A stretch of DNA of 64,000 nt from Acinetobacter pollinis (GCF_015627175.1 NZ_VTDQ01000011.1:1-64000); one strand, 5' to 3'. Counted from the first letter of the stretch, positions 1-9,590 are shown. Notes: a model not told the origin generated them from the sequence alone. Numbers and translations are program-made.

Positions 1-45
1 AACAGAGGCAATAATTAAGACCTCAATGTTCTCCATAAAAGTTAT

Positions 46-160
46 GCTGGCGACAATAGCGAGAGTGAACCACCTGATCCCTTCCCGAACTCAGAAGTGA
101 AACCTCTTAGCGCTGATGGTAGTGTGGGGTTACCCATGTGAGAGTAAGTCATCGCCAGCA
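46..160 (+). rRNA. rrf: 5S ribosomal RNA
   Basis: The interval has the length (about 115 nt) and conserved blocks of a bacterial 5S rRNA: the closing ends GCTGGCGAC and ATCGCCAGC pair, and internal motifs such as CCGAACTCAGAAGTGAAA are the usual 5S loop sequences. The 45 bases before it would be the 23S-5S spacer, so the window opens at the tail of an rrn operon. Ends are set by the terminal helix and may be off by one or two bases. Confidence 0.95.
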
Positions 161-170
161 TCTAATTCCT

Positions 171-198
171 AAAAAGCCTCCGTAAGGAGGCTTTTTTT
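171..198 (+). terminator. rrn operon terminator
   Basis: The hairpin GCCTCC-GTAA-GGAGGC is followed by seven T, immediately after the 5S gene. It is a textbook Rho-independent terminator for the rRNA operon. Confidence 0.9.
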
Positions 199-241
199 AC
201 TTTTATATTATTAAAAAATCAAAATGAATTTTATATAAAAT

Positions 242-913
242 TTAGGATGTAATTAGACTAGCTGCTATATTAATAGATATTGCTAATATAATTGTATTAA
301 AAGCAAATGCGAGCATTAAGTGAAATGTATTGAGCATACGCATTTTTTGAGAAGTAATTGATATATCGGCTGTTTGAGAAGCAGTTCCTATAACATAACT
401 GAAGTAAATAAAATCTAAATATAAAGGAATAGGTGTTTTAGGAAAATCTAAACCAGGATCATCTCCTTTATTTGATGAAATATAAAAAGAATGTGCATAG
501 TGAATAGCAAATACAGTATGCATAAATAGCCATGCCATCGCAATTGTAAGTAAAGCCAAACCTATATGCGCATATTTTAATAAGGGAACATTTGATAAAT
601 GCGATAAATGAATAAGAATCGCATATAAGCACATAGCTATTGCACAACATACAAGCAATAGAATTACCCATTTATTCTCATCTTGTTTGCTCGCTCTTCG
701 AAAAATATGCTTTTGATCACAATGGGTTAAAATGAAGAAAGTACGAATTAAATATAAGCCTACGCTAATATTCCAACTTGTGAGTACAATCGTAGACCAA
801 CTCCAATTTGTAGTATGGCTTAGTATGTTAAAAAATATTAAACCTATAGGAAGCATTAAATAAAAGTAGGGGTGGTATCGGATATTGTGATATATTTTTT
901 TTAATACATTCAT
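242..913 (-). CDS. DUF1345 family membrane protein
   Basis: The 223-residue protein has about five hydrophobic segments (roughly residues 16-33, 41-62, 81-103, 112-138 and 198-221) and no signal peptide, so it is an inner-membrane protein. The block around residues 170-185 (YFSYVIGTASQTADI) followed by MR near 190 and a final helix with FNTIIL is the signature I associate with DUF1345. The family has no established function. It is monocistronic, with an rrn terminator behind its 3' end and argA diverging upstream. No regulator or partner gene is visible. Family call is fairly firm; function is unknown. Confidence 0.75.
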   Translation of the reverse strand: MNVLKKIYHNIRYHPYFYLMLPIGLIFFNILSHTTNWSWSTIVLTSWNISVGLYLIRTFFILTHCDQKHIFRRASKQDENKWVILLLVCCAIAMCLYAILIHLSHLSNVPLLKYAHIGLALLTIAMAWLFMHTVFAIHYAHSFYISSNKGDDPGLDFPKTPIPLYLDFIYFSYVIGTASQTADISITSQKMRMLNTFHLMLAFAFNTIILAISINIAASLITS

Positions 914-1108
914 TTAAATTTTCCTGATTAGAACAATTTTTCTTATAAATTTACGATCATAAGTTTACTCTTTACTTAAAAATACGTGTAGATTTTTTAT
1001 TTATACAAAATGAATGAGATTTATTTTTGAAACTTAGATAGGCATTCTGATTATATTTTAAATCCTGTATGCTTGCATAAATTGTTTTTTAATTAGAAAG
1101 GCTTATTT

Positions 1109-2449
1109 ATGTTTGAAAGCACAAATTCAGCACCAGATTATTTACATTGGTTCCGTCATTCTGCCCCATATATTAATGCACATAGAGGAAAAACCTTTGT
1201 GGTTATGTTTGATGGAGAAGCTCTAAAAGATAACAATTTTCATCATATTATTCACGATATTGCTTTGTTACATTCTTTGGGTATTAACTTAGTTTTAGTG
1301 CATGGCGCTAGAAAACAAATTGATGAAAATCTATCTAAACAAAATATAATTACAGAATTTTATTTAAACCGTCGAATTACAACAAGAACGGCCTTACCTG
1401 AAGTCATGAGTGCAGTAGGCGCATCGCGTATGCATATTGAAGCACTATTATCTATGGGTTTAGCAAACTCTCCAATGTTTGGCTCTCGTATAGATGTAAT
1501 ATCTGGTAATTTAATTACTGCAAAACCGTATGGTATTGTCGATGGGATCGATTTTCAACTTACTGGTGAAGTGAGATCTGTAGATACCAAAATGATGAAA
1601 AGCTTACTTGAAAATAATAATGTAATTTTACTCGGGCCTACAGGATATTCTACGACTGGAGAGGTGTTTAACTTATCAGCTGAAGAAGTTGCAACTAAGA
1701 CAGCAATTGCCTTAAAAGCAGATAAATTAATATTTTTAGGTAAAGAAAAGGGTATAGTTAATCATCAAAATAATTTAATTCGTGAAGTATGCTCAAATCA
1801 ATTAGACAATTATATTGAGCTTTATAAATCTAATGATCCACATTTTTCTATAATACTTGGATGCTCAAAAGATGCCTTAATTCATGGTATACAACGTATT
1901 CATTTATTACCCTTCGCTTATGATGGAGCACTCATTCAAGAATTATTTACACGTGATGGTGTAGGGACAATGATTACGGATGATCTTTATGAAGAAGTGC
2001 GTATGGCAACAATTCACGACGTAGGTGGATTGATGACATTACTAAGACCATTAGAAGAAAAAGGAATATTAGTTTATCGTTCTAGAGAACGTTTAGAGGA
2101 TGAAATAGGACAGTTCGCTGTTATTGAGCGTGATGGTGCAATACTCGCATGTGCAGCACTTTATCCAATCTCAATTACGGGAAGTGAAATACCCTCTGCA
2201 GAAATTGCCTGTGTGGCTGTAGACCCTAACTATCGTAAGTCAAATAGAGGGAGTCAGATACTTAAATTCTTAGAAGAAAAAGCAAGAAACAATCATATCC
2301 AGCAATTGTTTGTTTTAACAACACGCACAGCACATTGGTTTATTGAACATGGTTTTCAGCCTGCTCAAGTAGATGAGCTACCGAATGCTCGTCAGCAACT
2401 TTATAATTACCAGAGAAACTCATTAGTATTTAAGAAATTACTGAGTTAA
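1109..2449 (+). CDS. argA: N-acetylglutamate synthase ArgA
   Basis: ArgA makes N-acetylglutamate from glutamate and acetyl-CoA, the first step of arginine synthesis. The 446-residue protein has an amino-acid-kinase domain (residues about 25-280, with LVHGARKQID at 62-72) and a C-terminal GNAT acetyltransferase domain (about 295-440, with the acetyl-CoA loop VDPNYRKSNRGSQIL near 371-385). This two-domain layout and length are normal for gammaproteobacterial ArgA, where the kinase-like domain senses arginine and does no catalysis. The start has an upstream AGAAAGG at a suitable distance. A TetR-family gene follows on the same strand with a gap of about 130 bp. Confidence 0.93.
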   Translation: MFESTNSAPDYLHWFRHSAPYINAHRGKTFVVMFDGEALKDNNFHHIIHDIALLHSLGINLVLVHGARKQIDENLSKQNIITEFYLNRRITTRTALPEVMSAVGASRMHIEALLSMGLANSPMFGSRIDVISGNLITAKPYGIVDGIDFQLTGEVRSVDTKMMKSLLENNNVILLGPTGYSTTGEVFNLSAEEVATKTAIALKADKLIFLGKEKGIVNHQNNLIREVCSNQLDNYIELYKSNDPHFSIILGCSKDALIHGIQRIHLLPFAYDGALIQELFTRDGVGTMITDDLYEEVRMATIHDVGGLMTLLRPLEEKGILVYRSRERLEDEIGQFAVIERDGAILACAALYPISITGSEIPSAEIACVAVDPNYRKSNRGSQILKFLEEKARNNHIQQLFVLTTRTAHWFIEHGFQPAQVDELPNARQQLYNYQRNSLVFKKLLS

Positions 2450-2576
2450 TTGATATATATTGAGAAAAGCGATAGCTTTAAAGAGATTTTTAAATAATTT
2501 TTTTTGATAAATTCCATGCAAAATCAATGATTTTTATCTAAAATCTATATATCTTTTTTCAGACAGGTTGCATGGT

Positions 2577-3200
2577 ATGGAATTAAAAAAAAGTATGCAA
2601 AAACGAAGTCAACTTTTGAATGCAGCCTTAGATGTATTTTCAATTTATGGTTTTAGTGGTGCAAGTTTAGATGAAATTGCAAAACGATCTGAAATGCATA
2701 AATCGAATATTTTCTATTATTTTGCCAATAAAGAAGCTTTATATATAGAAGTGTTAACATCTGTTTTACATAAATGGCTAGAGTCGATGCAGTTGCTAAA
2801 TGTAGATGAAGAGCCTGAAGTATTACTCACAAAGTATATTGAAAGTAAAATTGAATTTTCTAGGTCTAATCCGAAAGCATCCAAATTGTTTGCTTTGGAA
2901 GTGATTCAAGGTGCACCTTATATTCATAATATTTTAAAAGGCACGATTAAAAAACATTTCCGACGTAAAGTAAAAGTTATTGCTGAATGGCAAGCCCAAG
3001 GCAAAATAGCATCTGATATTTCACCTGAATTATTTATTATGAATTTATGGTCTTTGACTCAAAGTTATGCTGATTTCGACACGCAATTTGAAGTGTTTAC
3101 GGGGAAAACTTTACGTAATCGTCTATTTCATCAACGTGCAATCCAGAATACAGTACAACTTCTATTACATGGTGCAGTAGCAAGAACAACTGCGTTATAA
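2577..3200 (+). CDS. TetR/AcrR regulator, RutR/YcdC-like
   Basis: The 207-residue protein has a TetR DNA-binding domain at about residues 8-55 (ALDVFSIYGFSGASLDEIAKRS, then HKSNIFYYFANKEALY). The C-terminal half (EVIQGAPYIHNIL, with WQAQGKI) resembles the RutR/YcdC ligand-binding domain, which in E. coli senses uracil. I prefer ATG 2577, because AGG lies about 9 nt upstream; an in-frame TTG at 2568 directly touches that AGG. No rut operon lies next to it, so its ligand and targets cannot be read here. A RutG-type permease does occur 25 kb away, but a link would be speculation. Confidence 0.8.
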   Translation: MELKKSMQKRSQLLNAALDVFSIYGFSGASLDEIAKRSEMHKSNIFYYFANKEALYIEVLTSVLHKWLESMQLLNVDEEPEVLLTKYIESKIEFSRSNPKASKLFALEVIQGAPYIHNILKGTIKKHFRRKVKVIAEWQAQGKIASDISPELFIMNLWSLTQSYADFDTQFEVFTGKTLRNRLFHQRAIQNTVQLLLHGAVARTTAL

Positions 3201-3298
3201 AATAGTCTTTTTAATGAAATGAGAATGACAAGACGAATGAGTCAGAATATGGCAAAATAGGTGAAGATTATTTTATAAATGGATTATATGAGCCTTCC

Positions 3299-4297
3299 AT
3301 GAATCTACTTCGTTTGCATGCTTTGACCTCCTCATTCAATTTACCTAAAACTGCAGTTAGTATTGGTAATTTTGATGGTGTACATCTAGGGCATCAAGCG
3401 ATGATTCGGCAGCTCAAAGAAGTCGCATCAGAAAAATCATTAAAGACATTGGTGATTGTATTTGAACCCCAACCTTTAGAGTTTTTTAAAGGAATAGAAG
3501 CACCTCCTCGAATTTCCTCTCTCAGAGAGAAAGTGGAGTATCTTAAAGAGTTGGGCATTGATTATGTTGCTATTGCAAAGTTTGATAATCATTTTCGTAG
3601 TCAGAGTGCAGAAGATTTCGCTGCATTATTAAAAAATAAATTAAATGTACAAAGTTTAGTTCTTGGGGATGATTTTCATTTTGGTCGAGATCGACAAGGA
3701 AATAGCCATTTTCTGAAAGAATATGGGTTTGACGTCAAAAATTTAGAAACAATTATATTTGATAACGAACGAGTCAGCTCGACTCGTATTCGTAAAGTAC
3801 TCCAAGAAGGAAATTTACAGCTTGCGAGTCAGTTATTAGGTCGTTCTTATAGCATTATTGGTCGTGTACAGCATGGCGATAAACTTGGACGCACATTAAA
3901 CTTTCCTACCATCAATGTTGCACTAAAACGTCATAGACCATGTTTAAATGGGATTTATGGTGTAGATGTTGTGTGTGAAACGAAAAATTTAAGAGAAATC
4001 GTTAATCATGAATCAGCATTAAAGGGCATTATGGGCTATCAGTCAGATAGTTTATTTGGTGCTGGCCATGTAGGCATACGTCCTGCGATAAAACAAGATA
4101 CCCCAGAATGGCGTTTAGAAGTTCACTTTCCTGAAGTTTCTGCTAATCTGTATGGTTTACTTATGCGTGTAACTTTTTTAAATTACTTACACGGTGAGAA
4201 AAATTATGCTTCACTTGAAGCATTAAAGGTAGGAATACAAGATGATGTTGTTCAGCTAAACGAGTTTCGTAAGCAAAACAACACATTTCCTTTTTAA
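3299..4297 (+). CDS. ribF: bifunctional riboflavin kinase / FAD synthetase RibF
   Basis: RibF phosphorylates riboflavin to FMN and adenylylates FMN to FAD in the cytoplasm. The N-terminal FAD synthetase domain shows GNFDGVHLGHQ (residues about 23-33) and SSTRIR near 160; the C-terminal flavokinase domain shows NFPTINV (about 201-207) and LEVHF. At 332 residues it is slightly longer than the usual 305-315. The extra length sits in the kinase domain around residues 230-255, between GVDVVCE and VGIRP. It is first in the ribF-ileS-lspA-fkpB row, with 57 bp to ileS. Confidence 0.93.
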   Translation: MNLLRLHALTSSFNLPKTAVSIGNFDGVHLGHQAMIRQLKEVASEKSLKTLVIVFEPQPLEFFKGIEAPPRISSLREKVEYLKELGIDYVAIAKFDNHFRSQSAEDFAALLKNKLNVQSLVLGDDFHFGRDRQGNSHFLKEYGFDVKNLETIIFDNERVSSTRIRKVLQEGNLQLASQLLGRSYSIIGRVQHGDKLGRTLNFPTINVALKRHRPCLNGIYGVDVVCETKNLREIVNHESALKGIMGYQSDSLFGAGHVGIRPAIKQDTPEWRLEVHFPEVSANLYGLLMRVTFLNYLHGEKNYASLEALKVGIQDDVVQLNEFRKQNNTFPF

Positions 4298-4354
4298 TTT
4301 GAATTTTAAAGTACAACGAGTCATAGAAAACTCTGAAAACTGGAAGTAACTTGC

Positions 4355-7192
4355 ATGAGCGATAAGCAAAATCCTGAAAATGTAGTGGATTATAAAGCCA
4401 CATTGAACTTGCCGGGTACTGAGTTTGCAATGAAAGCAAACTTAGCAGTACGTGAGGTGAAATGGTTGGAAGAGTGGTATGCCGACAACATTTATCAGCG
4501 AATTCGTGACTCGCGTATTGGCAAAAAGAAATATATATTGCATGACGGCCCTCCATATGCAAATGGTCAAATCCATTTAGGACATGTAGTAAATAAAGTA
4601 CTTAAAGATATTATTATTAAAAGTCGCACTTTAGATGGCTTTGACGCACCTTATGTTCCGGGTTGGGACTGCCATGGTTTACCAATCGAATTAAAAGTAG
4701 AAGAAAAAGTTGGAAAGGTCGGGCAAAAAGTAGATGCAACGACATTCCGTAAACTCTGCCGTGAATATGCATTAAAGCAAGTTGACTTACAGCGTCAGGA
4801 CTTTAAACGTCTCGGTATTTTAGGTGATTGGGATAATCCTTACCTAACCATGAATTTTAAACAAGAAGCAGATATTGTTCGTGCGTTAGGTGCGATTCAG
4901 AAGAATGGTCATATTCAACCCGGTCTAAAACCTGTGAACTGGTGTTTAGACTGTGGTTCAGCACTGGCTGAAGCTGAAGTTGAATATGAGGATAAGAAAT
5001 CAGAAGCAATTGACGTTGGTTTTGCAGTTGTAGATTTAAAAGATCTTTCAAAGCGTTTAGGTATAGACGTTACAACAGCAACAGATATGGTCATTTGGAC
5101 TACAACACCATGGACCATTCCTGCCAACCAAGCTGTAGCTGTACATGCTGAAATTGAATATCAACTGATTGAAATTGATACTGATACTGGTAAGCAAAAT
5201 ATAATTTTTGCAAAAGATTTAGCTCAGTCTGCTTATGAGCGTTATAAGCTTCAAAATCCAAAAGTTATTGCAGATTTTGTCGGTGAGAAACTTGATCAGC
5301 TTCAGTTACAACATCCATTAATTGTTGAAAGACAAGTTCCTGTAATTTTAGGTGAGCATGTTGTTGCAACAAGTGGTACGGGTGCTGTACATACTGCACC
5401 TGCACATGGTGTAGATGACTATAAAGTTGGTCTACAAAATAATTTACCTGTAGAAAATCCTGTAGGTGGAAATGGTGTTTATTTACCTGCTGCATCTGTA
5501 TTTGTAGGCGAGCATATTTATAAAGCTGTTCCTAAAATTATTGATGCATTACGTGAAGCAGGTCGTCTGTGGGCACATGAAACGATTCAACATAGCTATC
5601 CACATTGCTGGCGCCATAAAACACCAATTATTTTCCGTGCAACACCACAATGGTTCATTAATATGGATCAAAATGGCTTACGTGAAGGTGCATTAAAATC
5701 TATCGAAAACGATATTAAGTTTGTACCGAACTGGGGACAAAGCCGTATTGAATCGATGATTGAAGGTCGTCCTGACTGGTGTATTTCACGTCAAAGAACA
5801 TGGGGTGTACCAATTCCATTCTTTGTACATAAAGATACCAATGAGCTACACCCACGTACACCTGAAATTATTGAAGAAGTTGCTCAGCTGATTGAAAAAG
5901 AAGGTATTGATGCGTGGTTTACACGTGATACAGATGCATTCTTAAGTGCGGATGAAGCAAAAGAATATAACCCTGTACGTGACACGTTAGATGTATGGTT
6001 CGATTCTGGTACTACTCATTATGCTGTGCTAGATCAACGTGAAGAGTTACATAGTCCTGCCGATTTATATTTAGAAGGTTCTGACCAACATCGTGGTTGG
6101 TTCCAGTCTTCATTATTGACATCTGTAGCAATACATAACCGTGCACCATACAAAACGCTACTTACGCATGGTTTCACCGTCGATGAAAAAGGGCGTAAGC
6201 TTTCTAAATCTTTAGGGAACTATATTCCCTTAGAAGAAATTACAAAGCAATTAGGTGCAGATGGATTACGTTTATATGTAGCATCAAGTGATTATCGTTA
6301 TGAGATTGCAGCATCTAAAGAAATCTTTAATCGTGTAAGTGACAGTTATCGCCGTATTCGTAATACGCTGCGTTTCTTATTGGCAAATCTTAAAGGTTTT
6401 GAGCCAAGTAAAGACTCACTACCAGTAGATCAATTGATTGCTTTGGATCAATATATTTTACAACGTGCCAATGAAGTCCAAAAGACAATTATTGATGCGT
6501 ATAATGAAATGAATTTTCATGCTGTATGTACAGCGTTAACCAGTTTCTGTATTAATGATTTAGGTGGTTTCTATCTAGATATTATTAAAGATCGTCAATA
6601 TACCACCAAAGCAGATTCACAAGCTCGTCATTCAGCACAAACAGCGCTTTACCACATTGTTCAAGCCTTTGTTCGTTGGATGAGCCCAATTTTGAGCTTT
6701 ACTGCACAAGAAGCATGGCCTTTAATTCCTGAACAGTCTGAAAAATACGTGTTTACACAAACATGGTATGAGTTGCCTCAAGTCGCAGAAAATGAAATTT
6801 CTGAGCAAGCTTGGCAGCAACTTATTCAAGTAAAATCTGCAGTGAATAAACAAATTGAATTTGCTCGAAATGAAAAAGTTGTAGGTGGAAATTTATCTGC
6901 TAAAGTAAAAATCTGGGCAACACCTGAATTAGAAAAACTACTTAAATCATTAGAAAATGAACTTCGTTTTGTACTCATTACTTCTCAAGTTGAGGTAAAT
7001 GCGTTTGCTGAAGAAGGCAAGGAAACTGAGGTTGAAGGTTTACGTGTAGAGATTCTTGCTGCCGAAGGTGAAAAATGTGTTCGTTGTTGGCATGTATTAC
7101 CAGATGTAAATACACATTCAGAACATCCGGGATTATGCTCTCGTTGTATCATCAACGTCGATGGTACAGGTGAAGAGAGAAAATATGCCTAA
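4355..7192 (+). CDS. ileS: isoleucyl-tRNA synthetase IleS
   Basis: IleS charges tRNA-Ile with isoleucine and edits misactivated valine. The 945-residue protein has the class I HIGH motif as HLGH in PYANGQIHLGH (about residues 66-76), the KMSKS loop as KLSKS near 615, an editing domain between them, and a C-terminal zinc-binding tail with CVRCWH and CSRC. Length and motif order are those of bacterial (type 1) IleS. The start is supported by TGGAAG upstream. The stop codon overlaps the lspA start region, indicating coupled expression. Confidence 0.97.
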   Translation: MSDKQNPENVVDYKATLNLPGTEFAMKANLAVREVKWLEEWYADNIYQRIRDSRIGKKKYILHDGPPYANGQIHLGHVVNKVLKDIIIKSRTLDGFDAPYVPGWDCHGLPIELKVEEKVGKVGQKVDATTFRKLCREYALKQVDLQRQDFKRLGILGDWDNPYLTMNFKQEADIVRALGAIQKNGHIQPGLKPVNWCLDCGSALAEAEVEYEDKKSEAIDVGFAVVDLKDLSKRLGIDVTTATDMVIWTTTPWTIPANQAVAVHAEIEYQLIEIDTDTGKQNIIFAKDLAQSAYERYKLQNPKVIADFVGEKLDQLQLQHPLIVERQVPVILGEHVVATSGTGAVHTAPAHGVDDYKVGLQNNLPVENPVGGNGVYLPAASVFVGEHIYKAVPKIIDALREAGRLWAHETIQHSYPHCWRHKTPIIFRATPQWFINMDQNGLREGALKSIENDIKFVPNWGQSRIESMIEGRPDWCISRQRTWGVPIPFFVHKDTNELHPRTPEIIEEVAQLIEKEGIDAWFTRDTDAFLSADEAKEYNPVRDTLDVWFDSGTTHYAVLDQREELHSPADLYLEGSDQHRGWFQSSLLTSVAIHNRAPYKTLLTHGFTVDEKGRKLSKSLGNYIPLEEITKQLGADGLRLYVASSDYRYEIAASKEIFNRVSDSYRRIRNTLRFLLANLKGFEPSKDSLPVDQLIALDQYILQRANEVQKTIIDAYNEMNFHAVCTALTSFCINDLGGFYLDIIKDRQYTTKADSQARHSAQTALYHIVQAFVRWMSPILSFTAQEAWPLIPEQSEKYVFTQTWYELPQVAENEISEQAWQQLIQVKSAVNKQIEFARNEKVVGGNLSAKVKIWATPELEKLLKSLENELRFVLITSQVEVNAFAEEGKETEVEGLRVEILAAEGEKCVRCWHVLPDVNTHSEHPGLCSRCIINVDGTGEERKYA

Positions 7193-7721
7193 TCAACAAC
7201 ATGAAAAAGGCTCAAAATTTCATGCGAGTAATGCATTATGGTTAGTACTTTCTGTACTAGCCATAGTGATTGATCAATGGACGAAGCATATTGCAAGTAC
7301 AGCACTTGAATATGCTGATCCCCAGCATGTGATTCCTTTTTTAAATTGGACGCTTTTACATAACTATGGTGCTGCTTTTAGCTTCTTATCTGGCGCAGGT
7401 GGTTGGCAACGTTATGTATTTATTGGCCTTGCTGGTATTGTGTCATTGGTATTCGTTTTTTGGCTAATGCGCATGCCAAAAACGCAGAAGGTATTGCCTG
7501 CAGCTTTGGCACTTATTCTCGGTGGTGCGATTGGTAATTTGATTGATCGAATTACTTTAGGCTATGTGGTCGATTTTATACATGTGTATTATCAACACTA
7601 TAACTTTCCTGCCTTTAATATTGCCGATAGTGCAATCACATTGGGAACTATTCTATTATTGATTGATACCTTCTTTTTAGAAAAGAAGCGTAAGCAAAAA
7701 TTGGAGCAAAAAAATGGTTGA
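7185..7721 (+). CDS. lspA: prolipoprotein signal peptidase LspA
   Basis: LspA removes signal peptides from diacylglyceryl-modified prolipoproteins in the inner membrane. The 178-residue protein has four membrane segments and the two catalytic aspartate blocks, GNLIDR with YVVDF and FNIADSAI. I place the start at ATG 7185, which has GAAGAGAG just upstream; an earlier in-frame ATG at 7161 would lie deep inside ileS. The gene overlaps the end of ileS by 8 nt and is overlapped by fkpB by 8 nt, so the three are probably translated in a coupled way. Window clients include the SodC, BamC and M23 lipoproteins. Confidence 0.95.
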   Translation: MPNQQHEKGSKFHASNALWLVLSVLAIVIDQWTKHIASTALEYADPQHVIPFLNWTLLHNYGAAFSFLSGAGGWQRYVFIGLAGIVSLVFVFWLMRMPKTQKVLPAALALILGGAIGNLIDRITLGYVVDFIHVYYQHYNFPAFNIADSAITLGTILLLIDTFFLEKKRKQKLEQKNG

Positions 7722-8196
7722 TATCATTACTCCTAATGAAGAGGTTAGAGTAGAGGCTGGTTCACAAGTTGAATTACACTTTTCGGTTGCTCTTGAAAAT
7801 GGTGTGGAAATTGATAATACCCGCCAACATGAGACACCTGTAAAGCTTACGATTGGCGATGGGAATTTATTACCAGGATTTGAAAAAGCACTTTATGGAT
7901 TACGTGCAGGTGATCGCCGTACGGTACACCTACCGCCAGAAGATGCTTTTGGCCCTTGGAATCCTGAAAATGTACAAACATTTGATACGGTAAAATTTGA
8001 ACAGTTACCTACTGTAGGTCATTTAATTGAGTTTGAAGATAAAGCGAAATCAAGCTTATTTGGCGTGGTAAAAGCTGTGAATGATGATACGACCGAAATT
8101 GATTTTAACCACCCTTTAGCTGGAAAGAATATTAGTTTTGAGGTGGAAATATTTAAAGTGACACCTTCAGGTGAGCAAAGCTTTAGTATTTTGTAA
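7714..8196 (+). CDS. fkpB: FKBP-type peptidyl-prolyl isomerase FkpB (SlpA)
   Basis: This is a 160-residue cytoplasmic FKBP-fold isomerase of the SlpA type, with the FKBP core LHFSVALENGVEIDNT (about 22-37), LLPGFEKALYGLRAGDRR (about 51-68) and an inserted flap domain near residues 78-130. Its place right after lspA is the same as in E. coli (lspA-fkpB). It lacks a signal peptide, as expected. It ends the operon at a strong palindromic terminator that also serves the converging gene. Confidence 0.92.
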   Translation: MVDIITPNEEVRVEAGSQVELHFSVALENGVEIDNTRQHETPVKLTIGDGNLLPGFEKALYGLRAGDRRTVHLPPEDAFGPWNPENVQTFDTVKFEQLPTVGHLIEFEDKAKSSLFGVVKAVNDDTTEIDFNHPLAGKNISFEVEIFKVTPSGEQSFSIL

Positions 8197-8220
8197 AAAA
8201 AGCGCCTAGGCGCTTTTTTT
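8195..8220. terminator. bidirectional terminator fkpB / RcnB-like gene
   Basis: The perfect palindrome AGCGCCTAGGCGCT is flanked by A-runs on the left and T-runs on the right, so it can end transcripts from both converging genes. The minus-strand gene's stop codon lies within a few bases of it. Confidence 0.85.
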
Positions 8221-8635
8221 ATTGGACACTCACAATTGTATTACTGGCATTAATAAGTAAAAAATCGTTATTAATACGATACCACTGCTGATCTCTTTCG
8301 GGCCTAGGCAGATTGTATTCGATATAGTTAACTTTATATCTATCACTACGATAATGTTGAGGCATCGTATATCCTGCTTGCCACTTTAACTGTTTTAAGC
8401 GTTCAAAACCTTGTTCTTCTTGAACTTTACGAATTTGCTGTAGGTCATGCCAAACTTCTTGGTGTGAAGAGTACCCTCTGTTATTAAAGTTTGAAAACCC
8501 ATCTTGTTGAGGTCCATTGTGCATAAAGTTCTGCCCAGGACCTCCCCCCATTCCCATTTGATGTGGTTGTGCATAAAGCGGTGCACAAATAAGCAAGTTC
8601 GATGCAAATGCCAAGGTATGACAAAACTTTTTCAT
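8219..8635 (-). CDS. RcnB-like secreted protein
   Basis: The 138-residue protein starts with a signal peptide (MKKFCHTLAFASNLLICAPLYA, cleavage near residue 22). A Gly/Met/His/Gln-rich linker follows (about 24-60). The C-terminal domain, with GYTMPQHYRSDRYKV and a final WYRINNDFLLINASNTIV, matches the layout of the RcnB family. In E. coli RcnB is a periplasmic protein that modulates nickel/cobalt homeostasis. The metal-binding-looking His/Met region (QPHQMGMGGG) fits. No RcnA is adjacent, but a DmeF/RcnR-type Ni/Co system lies 21 kb away. Role inferred from family only. Confidence 0.65.
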   Translation of the reverse strand: MKKFCHTLAFASNLLICAPLYAQPHQMGMGGGPGQNFMHNGPQQDGFSNFNNRGYSSHQEVWHDLQQIRKVQEEQGFERLKQLKWQAGYTMPQHYRSDRYKVNYIEYNLPRPERDQQWYRINNDFLLINASNTIVSVQ

Positions 8636-8767
8636 ATTGCACCTTTATCTAAAATAGCTATTTTTCTATTAAAACTTTCGCCTACTTTATCTAAAAAATG
8701 CAGAGAAAGTGTGAAGATCATAAGTAGTTTTAGGTGCAAGAATTAAAAAAAATTAAAAAGGTGGTGG

Positions 8768-8785
8768 AGGGAGAATAATCTCCCT
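8768..8785 (-). terminator. probable terminator of ubiG-mupP-yciK
   Basis: AGGGAGA-ATAA-TCTCCCT is a perfect 7-bp stem. Read on the minus strand it lies just after the yciK stop and is followed about 10 nt later by a T-rich tract. Spacing to the T-tract is longer than ideal. Confidence 0.5.
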
Positions 8786-8807
8786 GCTAGAGATGAGGAT
8801 GATACAT

Positions 8808-9554
8808 TTAATCTTGAGCATCAATACTCTGACCGTTTAAGTCCTTGCTGTCTTCACCCATTAAATAAAGATACGCAGGCATTAACATTTCAGAGGTAGG
8901 TAAGGTTAATGGATCTTCATCTGGATAAGCTTTAGCACGCATTGCAGTACGTGTCGGGCCAGGATTAATACAATTAAATCGAATATGCGGATCTGTATTT
9001 TCTTGTGCAAAAATTTGACTCATTGCTTCTACTCCAAATTTGGAAATAGAGTAAGCCCCCCATAAAGCACGTGCTTCACGTCCCACACCTGATGAAGTAA
9101 AAACTACAGATGCAGACGTTGACTGTGACAATAATGGGAGTAAAGCCTGTGTCATGGCGAATGGCGCACGTAAGTTCACCGCTAGCACTTCATCCCATGT
9201 ATCTGTTGGATATTCAGCCAATGGTAAGCGCTCACCTAGAATTCCTGCACTATGTAAGATCCCATCTAGTCGGCCAAATTGTGATGTGAGCGTATCTGTA
9301 AGTAACTCATAATCTCTTACAGATGCACTAGACAGTTGTAATGGTAAAATTGCAGGTTGTGGTGCGCCTAAACCTTCAATTTCATCGTAAATCACTTCTA
9401 ACTTATTGAGGGTTCGACCATGCAGTACAACAGTTGCGCCATGGAGTGCATAACTGATCGCAGCAGTACGCCCGATACCGTCACTTGCTCCGGTAATTAA
9501 AATGACTTTATCTTTAAGCAAATTTGGATTTGCTTTGTATTCTGAGTACTTCAT
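8808..9554 (-). CDS. yciK: YciK-family short-chain dehydrogenase
   Basis: This 248-residue SDR oxidoreductase has the nucleotide-binding motif TGASDGIGR (about residues 21-29), NLRAPF near 119 and the catalytic Y-x-x-x-K (YSISK near 160). It belongs to the YciK type found beside ubiG in gammaproteobacteria; its substrate is unknown. I use ATG 9554 because GGAGG lies 7 nt upstream on the minus strand; the longer in-frame start at 9572 would place that Shine-Dalgarno inside the gene. It is the last gene of ubiG-mupP-yciK, 36 bp after mupP. Confidence 0.85.
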   Translation of the reverse strand: MKYSEYKANPNLLKDKVILITGASDGIGRTAAISYALHGATVVLHGRTLNKLEVIYDEIEGLGAPQPAILPLQLSSASVRDYELLTDTLTSQFGRLDGILHSAGILGERLPLAEYPTDTWDEVLAVNLRAPFAMTQALLPLLSQSTSASVVFTSSGVGREARALWGAYSISKFGVEAMSQIFAQENTDPHIRFNCINPGPTRTAMRAKAYPDEDPLTLPTSEMLMPAYLYLMGEDSKDLNGQSIDAQD

Positions 9555-9590
9555 TGTGTGGCCTCCATTCACTTTATTATGTAGTGATTT

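Noticed and set aside
4161-4562. 133-residue minus-strand ORF
   Set aside because: Antisense across the ribF-ileS junction; composition and position mark it as a shadow.
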